NCBI GenBank assembly: GCA_964561495.1
Contig: CAZLPW010000003.1
Span: forward strand, 1-64,000
DNA from: CAZLPW01 sp964561495
GTDB lineage: Bacteria; Fidelibacterota; Marinisomatia; Marinisomatales; UBA1611
Direction of reading: 5' to 3'
DNA length: 64,000 bases
This document shows positions 44,814-53,922 of this stretch, one piece after another (the first letter of the stretch is position 1; each line of letters begins with the position of its first letter). The position numbers were made by a program, and so were the translations under genes. The notes under the pieces are model-generated. The model ran no database searches, was not told the origin of the DNA, and worked only from the letters and a program-made list of their open reading frames with translations.

Positions 44814-47165
44814 ATGAAAAAATTAAAAATTCTTATTCTTTTGTTTTTTTGTGCCAAGATCCATGGACAAACAGGTATAGTATCTGGGTTTGTAACAGAC
44901 TCGAGTTCAGGTGAAGCATTGATCGGGGCTAATGTAATACTAATTGAAACTGGGAAGGGGATGGCTACAGATGTAAATGGTTATTACATTATACAAACTG
45001 TGCCTGAGGGTAAGAATACAGTTATGGTTTCTTATGTGGGTTTTAAGTCTTTTCGTAAAGAATTAGATTTTATCGAAGGAGAGTCCAAAAAAATAAATAT
45101 TCAGTTAGTTGAAAGTTTAGTAGAATTAACTGAAGTTCAAGTCAGCGCGGAAAAATTACAGAGAAGAAATAATATCCAGCCTAGTAAGATAAACCTAAGT
45201 CCAAGAATGATGAAAGCAGCTCCAGCTCTTGCAGAGCCAGATCTATTTAGGACTATCCAATCGTTACCTGGTGTTCTTACTACATCAGAATTTAGCACGG
45301 GCCTTGTTATTAGGGGCGGAAATACAGATCAAAATTTAATCTTGCTTGATGGAATTACTGTTTATAATCCATCTCATTTGGGAGGAGTATTCTCTAATTT
45401 TATTGTTGACGGTGTTAAAGAAGCAGAATTAATAAAGGGAGCATACAATGCAGAGTATGGTGGAAGATTATCAGCCGTTTTGAATGTTATAAGCAGAGAA
45501 GGTAACCAAAAAAGTTTTCAAGGTAAGGCAAATCTATCTTTACTTTCTTCTCAAGCTACATTGGAGGGGCCTTTTTATAAAGGTGCTTGGTTACTTTCTG
45601 GAAGAAGAACTTACTTTGATATATTATTACCAAAAATATTACCCCCAGCAACTGCTGCTAGGGTTCCGCCATATTATTTCTACGATATTCAGAGTCATGT
45701 TTTTTCTGATCTTACAGAAAAAGACCGTATATCAGTTAGTTTTTATAATGGTATTGATGACCTCATTTTTGATACTTTTGGTTTATCAGCTAGATGGGGT
45801 AATCAAACAATTAGTGCTCAATACAGAAGAGTATTTTCAGAGAGATTAATTGGAAATTTTTTAGCTGCAAATAGTGTATTTTTCACAGAATTTGGTTTAG
45901 GAGGTTCAAGCGGATTATTAAGTGAAAATGAAATTGATGATAAAACATTTTCTGCAAATTTAACTTGGTTTAAGTCTCCCCAGACTAATGTAAAATTTGG
46001 ACTACAGTATAAAAAACTTGGTTTCCAATATCTAAACAGTTTTCAAGATTCATTACAGTTTGAGATAAAAACAGTGCCCTTGGAATTTGCTCAATATGTA
46101 AAGATAAAATATAGTCCAAACAGTACATTTATTTTAGAGCCAGGAGTAAGAATAAATTACTATGACGTCTATTCAGATAAAATTTTCCCAGATCTAAGGT
46201 TTGGATCAAAATATTTACTTACTGAAGATCGCTATATTAATTTTTCAATTGGAAATTATCACCAATTTATCTGCACTTTCCAAGATGATTTTAATCCATC
46301 GATCTTAGACCAATGGATTGCTGTTGATACCAGTGTAGATCCTGGAAAATCTACCCAATATGTGCTTGGCTATGAAGAGTATATTCGGAGTATATATAAA
46401 TTACAGATTGAGGGCTACTACAAAAATATTCAAAATTTACTTACATTTGAGGAACAAAGATCATCTACAGATGCACCAGTTTCTGATGAGAAACTATCTG
46501 ATATCTTAACCCCTTCAGATGGATATGCATATGGATTAGAAATATTTGGACAAAAAATGAGTGGAAGACTAAGTGGTTGGTTGGCTTATACTTTTTCTGT
46601 TTCTCGTAAAATTATGAATAGTATTTATGTTGGTGAAGAAAAAGAATACTACACCAACTGGGATCGCACGCATGCATTTAGTGCTTTGGGTAATTATCAG
46701 CTAAATAAAAAATGGGAAATGAATTGGCGACTAGCGGTTCAAACTGGACAGGCCTATACACCTATTATAGGTTACTATATTCAACGGTTTCCTGAAAGTC
46801 CAGATGAGGTATTTCGAACAATTCCTGGGACGAGAAATTCAGGACGCTATAGTCCTTACAATCGTTTAGATATTGGATTAGTATATCATGCGAAGATCAG
46901 AAATACTAATATGGATGTATTTATTCAAGTGATTAATGTTTTAAATCGAGAAAATATATTTAGAAAAGCCTACGATGTAGGGAGCCCTTACAATGGTATT
47001 GACGATGATGGTGATTGGGATGAAGAGCTTCATGATGCTAATGGTAATGGAGTACCTGACGTAGGTGAAACAAATGTTGATGAGCCCGATGAAGGAAAAA
47101 TTAGAGAGAGAGACATTAGCCTGTTTCCTATTATTCCAACAATCGGTTTTACTTGGGAGTTTTAA
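44814..47165 (+). CDS. TonB-dependent receptor with an N-terminal carboxypeptidase-regulatory-like domain
   Basis: A 783-residue protein from ATG 44814. The signal peptide ends near HGQ (residue 19). Residues 20-105 form a CarboxypepD_reg-like domain (GFVTDSSSGEALIGANVIL, then DVNGYYIIQTVPEG). A plug domain follows (LFRTIQSLPGVLTTSEFSTGLVIRGG, LILLDGITVYNPSHLGG, YNAEYGGRLSAVLNVISREG), then a barrel ending in FTWEF. An Asp-rich insertion near the C-terminus contains an EF-hand-like loop (nt 47034-47069). It imports an unknown ligand and is paired with the DUF4249-like lipoprotein downstream. Confidence 0.92.
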   Translation: MKKLKILILLFFCAKIHGQTGIVSGFVTDSSSGEALIGANVILIETGKGMATDVNGYYIIQTVPEGKNTVMVSYVGFKSFRKELDFIEGESKKINIQLVESLVELTEVQVSAEKLQRRNNIQPSKINLSPRMMKAAPALAEPDLFRTIQSLPGVLTTSEFSTGLVIRGGNTDQNLILLDGITVYNPSHLGGVFSNFIVDGVKEAELIKGAYNAEYGGRLSAVLNVISREGNQKSFQGKANLSLLSSQATLEGPFYKGAWLLSGRRTYFDILLPKILPPATAARVPPYYFYDIQSHVFSDLTEKDRISVSFYNGIDDLIFDTFGLSARWGNQTISAQYRRVFSERLIGNFLAANSVFFTEFGLGGSSGLLSENEIDDKTFSANLTWFKSPQTNVKFGLQYKKLGFQYLNSFQDSLQFEIKTVPLEFAQYVKIKYSPNSTFILEPGVRINYYDVYSDKIFPDLRFGSKYLLTEDRYINFSIGNYHQFICTFQDDFNPSILDQWIAVDTSVDPGKSTQYVLGYEEYIRSIYKLQIEGYYKNIQNLLTFEEQRSSTDAPVSDEKLSDILTPSDGYAYGLEIFGQKMSGRLSGWLAYTFSVSRKIMNSIYVGEEKEYYTNWDRTHAFSALGNYQLNKKWEMNWRLAVQTGQAYTPIIGYYIQRFPESPDEVFRTIPGTRNSGRYSPYNRLDIGLVYHAKIRNTNMDVFIQVINVLNRENIFRKAYDVGSPYNGIDDDGDWDEELHDANGNGVPDVGETNVDEPDEGKIRERDISLFPIIPTIGFTWEF

Positions 47166-47166
47166 T

Positions 47167-48375
47167 ATTAAAAAAATATATAAATCAAATATTTTTTTAT
47201 TCACAATTGTGATATTTTTTTCTTCATGTTCTTTTAATGATGAGATCATAGAATATGAAGAAAAGTTAGTTGTTTTTGCATCATTAGTTGCTAATCTACC
47301 TGTTACAGATACTGTACTTGTTTCAAGATCTGCTAGTTTGGATGAAGACATAGACTCCGAGGATTTGGTTGTAGATAATGCTCAGGTGCGATTGGTCAAC
47401 TTGTCTTCTGAAGACAAAAAGGAATTAAAATTTTATCCCTTAGGCTCAGGAAAATATTTTCCTCTTTCAAGAGAGGCTACATATTTAGATTCATTAAATT
47501 ACATTTCATATATAATTGAGCCAGGATCATCCTATAGCCTAATTGTTACTAACGGAAACGATTCGGTTGTAGCAAATACAACTGTACCAGAATCTTTTAA
47601 TATCACAGCTGCAGAAATGGGTGATTATGAATGCCCTGATGGAACTTTATATCCAGTTTCCAATATTGATGTAAATAATCTAGATAATCTTAATTTTATA
47701 GAGCTTGTAGAACTTTTTGATAATCCTGAAAATTTTGTGATTAATTATAATATAAATGTAGATACTTTGCTTTTTAGAATAGGTGATTGTTTTACTAAAA
47801 GTTTTGCTAGTTATTCAATGTTTGGAGTTGACTTTGAAGATGAAAAATACAATACAATCCAAATCATTAGTTATGCTCTTGAATCAGATAAGGTTGGTAT
47901 GGAACCATATGAAGATAAAAACGATAACGGTATTTATGATGAATCAGATAAGTATTCTGATCGAAATCGAAATAGTAGAAGAGACAGTTGTTTTATTAAT
48001 CTCATATATAGTGAAGATAAGGGATATTTTAATGATGATAGCATATCATACAATGACATAGCAAATATATGGAAACAAAAATTACGTAGAGGTATTCCTG
48101 ATGGAACTTGGCGAGAAAATAGTCCATATAGAAATAATCCATGGCTCTGGAATATTGAAACAGCTCCATCTCCAATAATGTGGCTTTATTTTGATTATTA
48201 TGGATATTATTTAATGACATTTAAAGCCACCAGTGAATCATATTTTAATTATTTTACTGGAGATCCAGTTGGGCAAAATATTTATCTTTTGCCTGACTCA
48301 AATTTTGATGGTGGCTTGGGCGTTTTTTATAGCTCTGTTTCTACTTCATTCTTAGTTTATATAGAAATAGAATAG
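47167..48375 (+). CDS. DUF4249-like surface lipoprotein, partner of the TonB receptor; apparent ATT start
   Basis: A 402-residue protein if read from ATT at 47167, one base after the receptor stop. That start gives a normal lipoprotein signal: IKKIYKSNIFLFTIVIFFSSC. The canonical ATGs (47065-47089) lie inside the receptor gene and would add a 26-34-residue non-signal extension. The N-terminal region (YEEKLVVFASLVANLPVTDTVLVSRSAS, VVDNAQVRLVNLSSE, YSLIV.NGNDSVVANTTVP) fits DUF4249. An EF-hand-like loop occurs at nt 47914-47949. These lipoproteins are presumed to cap or assist their receptor. Confidence 0.78.
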   Translation: MKKIYKSNIFLFTIVIFFSSCSFNDEIIEYEEKLVVFASLVANLPVTDTVLVSRSASLDEDIDSEDLVVDNAQVRLVNLSSEDKKELKFYPLGSGKYFPLSREATYLDSLNYISYIIEPGSSYSLIVTNGNDSVVANTTVPESFNITAAEMGDYECPDGTLYPVSNIDVNNLDNLNFIELVELFDNPENFVINYNINVDTLLFRIGDCFTKSFASYSMFGVDFEDEKYNTIQIISYALESDKVGMEPYEDKNDNGIYDESDKYSDRNRNSRRDSCFINLIYSEDKGYFNDDSISYNDIANIWKQKLRRGIPDGTWRENSPYRNNPWLWNIETAPSPIMWLYFDYYGYYLMTFKATSESYFNYFTGDPVGQNIYLLPDSNFDGGLGVFYSSVSTSFLVYIEIE

Positions 48376-48376
48376 T

Positions 48377-48793
48377 TTAAGTTTTCCAGACATGTACTAG
48401 CTGACCACCCAAGTAGCCAGTAATGGTAACACTAACAAATAAAATTGTTAAGAACGCTAGCATAAGTTTTTGGACTTCTTTTGTTGCTTTTCTTTTTAGT
48501 GTAATAAAAATCCAAATAAAAGTTAATAAGATCATACCCCAGGCTGTGATATTAGCAAATATTTTATGATAATGAAGAACTTCGATTGCTTCTGGACAAA
48601 GATTATCTAATAATTTTTCAGTTTTTTGACCTGAAATCATTGTTGGTATTGTTGAGATTGCAGCAGGTATTAAGATCCATAAATTTAAATGCCTAGGAAT
48701 TATATTTGGACTTACCACTGTAAAAATCTGGAAAATATACAATAAACTAATTAATGCAATAGGGAAATGAACTAAAAAGGGGTGTAATTCCAT
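48377..48793 (-). CDS. DUF2231-like membrane protein
   Basis: A 138-residue protein with four hydrophobic helices. It opens with MELHPFLVHFPIALISLLY, has a second conserved His region (VLHYHKIFAN) and ends in ITGYLGGQLVHVW. These are the conserved blocks of the DUF2231 family (possible haem- or redox-related membrane proteins, function not established). Its 3' end converges with the lipoprotein gene from the other strand with a 1-nt gap. Confidence 0.8.
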   Translation of the reverse strand: MELHPFLVHFPIALISLLYIFQIFTVVSPNIIPRHLNLWILIPAAISTIPTMISGQKTEKLLDNLCPEAIEVLHYHKIFANITAWGMILLTFIWIFITLKRKATKEVQKLMLAFLTILFVSVTITGYLGGQLVHVWKT

Positions 48794-48847
48794 TGAGTTA
48801 GAACAAACTTAGATAAATTCTAATTTTGTTGTATTCTTTAGAATTTT

Positions 48848-48922
48848 TGGTAGCCCGTAGGAGAATCGAACTCCTGTTGCCAGGATGAAAACCTGGAGTC
48901 CTAACCACTAGACGAACGGGCC
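48848..48922 (-). tRNA. tRNA-Glu (anticodon UUC)
   Basis: The minus strand folds into a complete cloverleaf: acceptor GGCCCGT/ACGGGCT with one G-T end pair, D stem GTCT/GGAC, anticodon stem CCAGG/CCTGG around loop TTTTCAT with anticodon TTC, a 4-nt variable loop, and T stem AGGAG/CTCCT with TTCGATT. The CCA end is encoded (48848-48850). Confidence 0.97.
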
Positions 48923-49001
48923 AAAAAATATTTATAATAATAAATATCAGGGGGAAATTTATTTAACAGTTAAAACGTTACCTATTAATTTTTATAATAA
49001 C

Positions 49002-49322
49002 TTATTTGGGGCTATTACTTTTATCTAATATGTCTAGAAGTTGTCCATTTTCATGTAACTCTTTAGCAATATCAGCGCCACCGATTAATTCGCCGTTTAC
49101 AAATAATTGCGGTATCGTTGGCCAATTTGAATGTTCGCTCAATTTAATTCTGATATTTGGATCTTCCAGAATATTGATATCTTTATAGTCTACACCATAA
49201 AAATTTAATATTTGGACAACAGAATTAGAAAATCCACACATTGGCATTTTCTTGGTTCCTTTCATATAAAGTATAATCGGATTGTTTTCAATATCATTGA
49301 TTATTTGCTCTTTTAAATCCAT
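49002..49322 (-). CDS. grxD: Monothiol glutaredoxin (Grx4/GrxD family)
   Basis: A 106-residue protein of usual length. It has the KGT..MPMCGFS active site (CGFS at about residues 29-32), then PTIPQLFVNGELIGGADI with the glutathione-binding TIP and GG-D. Monothiol glutaredoxins bind and pass on [2Fe-2S] clusters using glutathione or a similar thiol. The downstream membrane zinc-ribbon gene is 16 nt after its stop on the opposite side of transcription order, so the two are separate or part of a short minus-strand operon starting at 51344. Confidence 0.95.
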   Translation of the reverse strand: MDLKEQIINDIENNPIILYMKGTKKMPMCGFSNSVVQILNFYGVDYKDINILEDPNIRIKLSEHSNWPTIPQLFVNGELIGGADIAKELHENGQLLDILDKSNSPK

Positions 49323-49328
49323 AAGGGT

Positions 49329-49333
49329 CTCCT
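49329..49333 (-). promoter_or_regulatory. Shine-Dalgarno site for grxD
   Basis: On the minus strand AGGAG lies 6 nt before the ATG, within AAGGAGACC. It confirms the grxD start. Confidence 0.7.
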
Positions 49334-49338
49334 TAATC

Positions 49339-49815
49339 TTATTTTTTACTCATTTTTATTCCTTTATAATCACAAATATTACAAGAATAATGTTTTATTT
49401 TTGAACCAAATATAATACCTGAAACTTTTTGTTTAGAGGTCCTAGGTATTCTTCTAAGGTTTCCTCCACATTCTGGACAGTTTTGAAGATAAGAATTTCT
49501 TGAAACCTCTCTATCTCTCCATATTTTAAGTAGCATATAAAAACCAATTAAAGTGAGAGCTATTCCAACAATATCCGATGTTTCAAACTGTTTGATAATG
49601 ATTACAAATGCATTAAATATTTTAGATAAAATAAATATTAATGAGAAAAATATTTTTTGTAGAAATATATATATATAATATTTTATTTCCAGGTTTTCTA
49701 CTAGAAGAAAAATTCCAAGAAGAATAAGGGAAACAGCTGTCAGTTCATAATTATATTCTTTAAGAAAAGACTTATGTTTTTCTTTTTTTATACCTTTTCT
49801 TTTGTTGATATTCAA
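49339..49815 (-). CDS. Membrane protein with a C-terminal zinc ribbon, unknown
   Basis: A 158-residue protein. The N-terminus is strongly basic (INKRKGIKKEKHK), followed by hydrophobic helices at about residues 28-42, 46-72 and 84-96. The C-terminal 45 residues hold two Cys pairs (CPECGG and CNICDYKG) that would bind one zinc. I recognise no named family. It lies between the ArnT-like gene and grxD on the same strand, with gaps of 44 and 16 nt. Confidence 0.6.
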   Translation of the reverse strand: MNINKRKGIKKEKHKSFLKEYNYELTAVSLILLGIFLLVENLEIKYYIYIFLQKIFFSLIFILSKIFNAFVIIIKQFETSDIVGIALTLIGFYMLLKIWRDREVSRNSYLQNCPECGGNLRRIPRTSKQKVSGIIFGSKIKHYSCNICDYKGIKMSKK

Positions 49816-49859
49816 TTTTTAGAATACTGTATTTTAATTAAATTAATAAATAATCTAGT

Positions 49860-51344
49860 CTATATTTTCTCGGCATAATTCTTCCCTTTATAACCTTTTA
49901 CCAGCCATATGCTAAAGTTTTTTACTTTTTCTTCATCTCTTTTAGAAGAAAATTGCTTTAAAAGTATTTTTTCATTGAAGTAGCCTTCACATTTTTTTGG
50001 AAACTTTTTTCCATTAGAAATAAAAAGATAATTACCACCAATCAGGTCCTTATCTTTGTAAATGAAAGAATAGAGTGTTTCATGATATCCAATTGATAAA
50101 CAGCTGGCCTCTTGTTCAGGATTCAGGTAAATGTTAATCATGGAAGGTATTTGAAAATTATTTGCTAAAATTCTATAGTTTTTATATTCAGTATTATTAT
50201 TTATAAAATTTTTCAGTTCAGATTTAAACGAGGAATAGATAAAGTAACGGTTTGTTATATCTTTTTTGCCCTTAAGTGGAATAAACTTATTAAAGGTTTG
50301 AAGACTTACGGTAGCTATCAATATTAATGAAAAAATTAGCTGGAATAATAATTGGCCTTTACGTTTTTCCCATCTTTCACCTACATTGGTAATGCCCATT
50401 AGAAATAAACCGCCAAAAAATACTGGTGCTGGCCAATTTGCTTCTAGTCTTGAAAAAAATGAATGTACCAAAAAATAAGTCATTGGAATTATGGTTATCA
50501 CAGTAAAATATTGTATAGGTGCAGGAAGACTTTTCCATTTTGAGAGGTTGATGTATGGTTGAATTGCCGCATAGTAGAAGTATATGGGCCCAAGAAGAAT
50601 AAAAAGACTACCCCATAACTCTGAAAAGTTTCCAATATCTCCTGCGCGTGAGATGTGACTTCCTTGGTATCTGAAAAATGCTAAATCATTTTGAAGATTC
50701 CAAATAATAAACGGGAGAAAAACAAGAAATGCCGTGATAAATGAACCATAAAAATTAATATTTTTTAGGATATATCGTTTTTCTTTAACCAAAAAAGGGA
50801 AAAGCGCAATTCCCATAGCTGGGAATAATGCAGAGATTTTTGAAAGCATGGCTAAACCCAAAAATATTCCTGCAGGAATTAAGTATTTATCTGCATCAAC
50901 ACAATAAGCTTTATAATAATACACAATAGCAAGTACCGTAAAAAAAGTAAGTGGTAGGTCTGGAGTTATTACTATAGAGTTTGTATGGAAAAGCATGTTT
51001 GCAGAAATACCAAGAGAAAGAACCATACCAGTAGTTTTATTGAAATGGGTTTTCCCGAATCTATATAGTATTACAGCTAAAATGGCCATCATCAAAATAG
51101 CACCAATTCTTATTGTAAAAGAGTTTTCACCAAAAAGAGTAAATACTTTTATTATAAAGCCAACAACTGGGCCGTGGTCAATGTAACCCCAGTCAAGATG
51201 TCGCGCGTACATTGCGTAATACGCTTCATCATCTATTAACATTGTACCAGAAATAAAAAGGATTCTCAATGCAACGAGGGATAAACTAATAAAAATAAAT
51301 ATGCTATGTATTTTATTACTAGATTGGCTAAAAATTCTTTTCAA
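49860..51344 (-). CDS. ArnT/PMT-type membrane glycosyltransferase (GT39/GT83-like)
   Basis: A 494-residue protein with about eleven membrane helices. The first periplasmic loop carries the acidic motif DDEAYYAMYARHLDWGYIDHGP of the PMT_2 superfamily, then HTNSIVITPDLPL in the next loop, and a soluble C-terminal domain of about 130 residues. These enzymes take a sugar from a polyprenyl-phosphate donor and attach it to lipid A, glycan or protein on the periplasmic side. The acceptor is not known. It is divergent from the TonB receptor at 51484 across a 139-nt gap. Confidence 0.85.
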   Translation of the reverse strand: MKRIFSQSSNKIHSIFIFISLSLVALRILFISGTMLIDDEAYYAMYARHLDWGYIDHGPVVGFIIKVFTLFGENSFTIRIGAILMMAILAVILYRFGKTHFNKTTGMVLSLGISANMLFHTNSIVITPDLPLTFFTVLAIVYYYKAYCVDADKYLIPAGIFLGLAMLSKISALFPAMGIALFPFLVKEKRYILKNINFYGSFITAFLVFLPFIIWNLQNDLAFFRYQGSHISRAGDIGNFSELWGSLFILLGPIYFYYAAIQPYINLSKWKSLPAPIQYFTVITIIPMTYFLVHSFFSRLEANWPAPVFFGGLFLMGITNVGERWEKRKGQLLFQLIFSLILIATVSLQTFNKFIPLKGKKDITNRYFIYSSFKSELKNFINNNTEYKNYRILANNFQIPSMINIYLNPEQEASCLSIGYHETLYSFIYKDKDLIGGNYLFISNGKKFPKKCEGYFNEKILLKQFSSKRDEEKVKNFSIWLVKGYKGKNYAEKI

Positions 51345-51483
51345 GAAAGTCCTTGTTGAATATTGAAATAAATAACAATTATTATCTTAAAAATTACATG
51401 TTAAAACTGGAATTGATCAGAAATAATTTTTGCAAGAAAAGTCAGATTCTTAAAGTAGATTTAAAATTCACATTATTTAAATA

Positions 51484-53922
51484 ATGAAGATATTAAAATA
51501 CTTTATATTCATTTCTTTTTTGTATTTGAATGCACAAAGTACAGTTAGTATAAATGGGTTTGTCCGTGATGATGAAAATGGAGAGCCATTGGGATATGCT
51601 AATGTATTTATTAAGGAAAACGCTCTTGGTTCTGCCAGTAGTATGGATGGGTATTATGTTATACCTAATGTACCTGTAGGTGAAAAAACAATAGCTGTTT
51701 CGATTATTGGATATGAAATGATATCAAAAAAAATTGAAGTTTTATCTGAAAAAAATATACGTCTAGACTTTAGACTTAAACGGACAGTTATTGAAGGTCA
51801 GGCTATTGATGTATTTGGTGAAACACAAAAAATGAGACAGATGGTAGAACCTAGTCGCATTACTCTAGATCTCCGCACTCTTGAGACCGCGCCAGCGTTT
51901 ATTGAGCCAGACCTATTTAGAACAGTCCAGATGTTGCCAGGTGTTCAAACGATCAATGATTTTTCTAGTGCGTTATATGTCAGAGGTAGTACCCCTGATC
52001 AAAATTTAATTATGTTGGATGGGATAACAGTATATAACCCATATCATTTAGGTGGTATTTTTTCTACTTTTAATACAGACGCAATCAAAGAAGCTGACTT
52101 TCATGCTGGGGGGTTTCCTGCCCGCTATGGAGGGCGTATGGGGGCAATTCTAAGCGTAATCAATCGAGAAGGAAATACAAAAAAAATTCAAGGGAATGCT
52201 AATATTTCTATTATTTCAAGTAAAGGTTTAATTGAAGGCCCACTGCCAAAGTTTAAAGGTATAAAGGGATCATGGATGCTTGCGGGAAGAAGGACATACT
52301 TAGATAAATTATTTAATTTATTTATTCCAGATGGTAGTGATTTCAAATTTCCATATTATTTTTATGATTACCAGGCAAAGATAAATATTGATCTAAATCA
52401 AGATCATCGCATTACCTATAGTAGATTCTATGGTGATGATATCTTAGAAATAGGCTTCTCTGACAAGTTTGAAAATTATGATAATCCTGCTGAATATGAC
52501 CAAGGAACAAGTGCTTTTGATATTAATTGGCCTTGGGGTAATAAAACTAATAGCTTAACCTGGAGATGGTTAATTAGTCCTAAGCTTGTTGCGAGAACTT
52601 TTATTGCTAACAGTAGGTATAGATTTAATTTCGATATGGGTTTTTCAGATACTGGGTTTTACAGTAGGATTAATGATGAAGATCAAGAAATAGAAACGGG
52701 CTCTTGGAGTGAAAGTTTTAGTTTTGATTTTTATGATATTATCAATGACTATACCTTTGAGACTGACCTCTCATGGCATGGTATTGATAATCACCAGTTT
52801 CAAGGGGGGCTACAGATTAAAGACGTACAGTTTGACCTTGGAATGGAGTTTGAGTATTCTAGTTTAGATACGACAGTATATGCAAAACCGCTTGAGATGA
52901 TAGATTCTACAAGAGAGGTTTCCATTTATTTGCAAGACAGATGGTCAATAACGCCTCGTCTCTCTTTGCAAATTGGTGCTAGGGCTACTGATTACTCATT
53001 ACATGATACTCTATACCTCGACCCACGCTTTGGATTAAAATATATTTTGCGTCAGGATTTATCTTTTAAACTATCTCTTGGTAGATACCATCAGTTTTTA
53101 ACTATAGTTAATCTTGAGGATGAGAGCTGGAATATTGTGGATCTGTGGCTTGGGCTTCCTGAAAATAGGCCAGCGACTTGGGCAGATCATCTTATTCTTG
53201 GATTAGAATATTTGTCAGGGAATAGTTGGCTTTATCGAGCTGAAACATATTACAAGCATTTTGAAAACCTTATTACGTTGCAGCAGGGAGAATTAATAAC
53301 GGAAACTGGAGATGGTGAGAATTTACAAGCGACACCGTTTAATGATTTTTATGAAACCCGAGCTTATGCCTATGGACTGGAATTTTTAATCAAAAAAACT
53401 GCCGGCAAGATTAGAGGTTGGATTGGATATACCTATGCCCAGACTAATAGGCATATCAAAAAACATGGTTGGTATAAACCTAAATATGACCGGACTCACA
53501 CGTTAAATATCGTGGGAGACTTGGAGATAACTAAAAAAACACACTTCAGTATTTCTATGCAAACAGCAAGCGGGCAACCGTTTACTGCTCCTATAGGAGT
53601 CTATGATAATTGGTATGCGAGTCATAATGCTTTTTTGCCAGTATGGTACTATTCGCAAGGTTTTTTAGTGGGTGAAAAAAATGCAGCCAGAATGTCTTCT
53701 TATTTTCGATTGGATATTGGTCTTAAACAGAAAAAAACTTTTTTTGGTTATAACTATGAGCGTTTTATACAGCTTGTAAATGTTACGAATCATGTTAACC
53801 CTTTGACGCATCAATATCGTCGGAAGGTTGATCGGAGGACAGGAGAAACTCAGGGACTTCAGAGGGCAGATTTACCAATGTTTCCATTTTTTCTAACGTT
53901 TGGGTTAAGGATAGAGTTCTAA
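51484..53922 (+). CDS. TonB-dependent receptor with an N-terminal carboxypeptidase-regulatory-like domain (second copy)
   Basis: An 812-residue protein. It has a signal peptide (MKILKYFIFISFLYLNAQS), a CarboxypepD_reg-like domain (FVRDDENGEPLGYANVFI, SMDGYYVIPNVPVG), a plug (LFRTVQMLPGVQTINDFSSALYVRGS, LIMLDGITVYNPYHLGG, FPARYGGRMGAILSVINREG) and a long barrel ending in LRIEF. It is a paralogue of the receptor at 44814, with the same plug layout but without its Asp-rich C-terminal insertion. The stop is directly followed by the ATG of a DUF4249-like lipoprotein. Confidence 0.93.
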   Translation: MKILKYFIFISFLYLNAQSTVSINGFVRDDENGEPLGYANVFIKENALGSASSMDGYYVIPNVPVGEKTIAVSIIGYEMISKKIEVLSEKNIRLDFRLKRTVIEGQAIDVFGETQKMRQMVEPSRITLDLRTLETAPAFIEPDLFRTVQMLPGVQTINDFSSALYVRGSTPDQNLIMLDGITVYNPYHLGGIFSTFNTDAIKEADFHAGGFPARYGGRMGAILSVINREGNTKKIQGNANISIISSKGLIEGPLPKFKGIKGSWMLAGRRTYLDKLFNLFIPDGSDFKFPYYFYDYQAKINIDLNQDHRITYSRFYGDDILEIGFSDKFENYDNPAEYDQGTSAFDINWPWGNKTNSLTWRWLISPKLVARTFIANSRYRFNFDMGFSDTGFYSRINDEDQEIETGSWSESFSFDFYDIINDYTFETDLSWHGIDNHQFQGGLQIKDVQFDLGMEFEYSSLDTTVYAKPLEMIDSTREVSIYLQDRWSITPRLSLQIGARATDYSLHDTLYLDPRFGLKYILRQDLSFKLSLGRYHQFLTIVNLEDESWNIVDLWLGLPENRPATWADHLILGLEYLSGNSWLYRAETYYKHFENLITLQQGELITETGDGENLQATPFNDFYETRAYAYGLEFLIKKTAGKIRGWIGYTYAQTNRHIKKHGWYKPKYDRTHTLNIVGDLEITKKTHFSISMQTASGQPFTAPIGVYDNWYASHNAFLPVWYYSQGFLVGEKNAARMSSYFRLDIGLKQKKTFFGYNYERFIQLVNVTNHVNPLTHQYRRKVDRRTGETQGLQRADLPMFPFFLTFGLRIEF

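Noticed and set aside
47065..47166. Lipoprotein start at ATG 47065, inside the receptor gene
   Set aside because: It adds 34 residues with no signal-peptide character before a complete lipoprotein signal; the reading in that stretch overlaps the receptor's conserved C-terminal strand.
51429..51463. TTTG and TAGATTTA upstream of the second TonB receptor as a -33/-7 promoter
   Set aside because: The spacer is 23 nt, outside the usual 19-21, and the downstream box lacks the final G.
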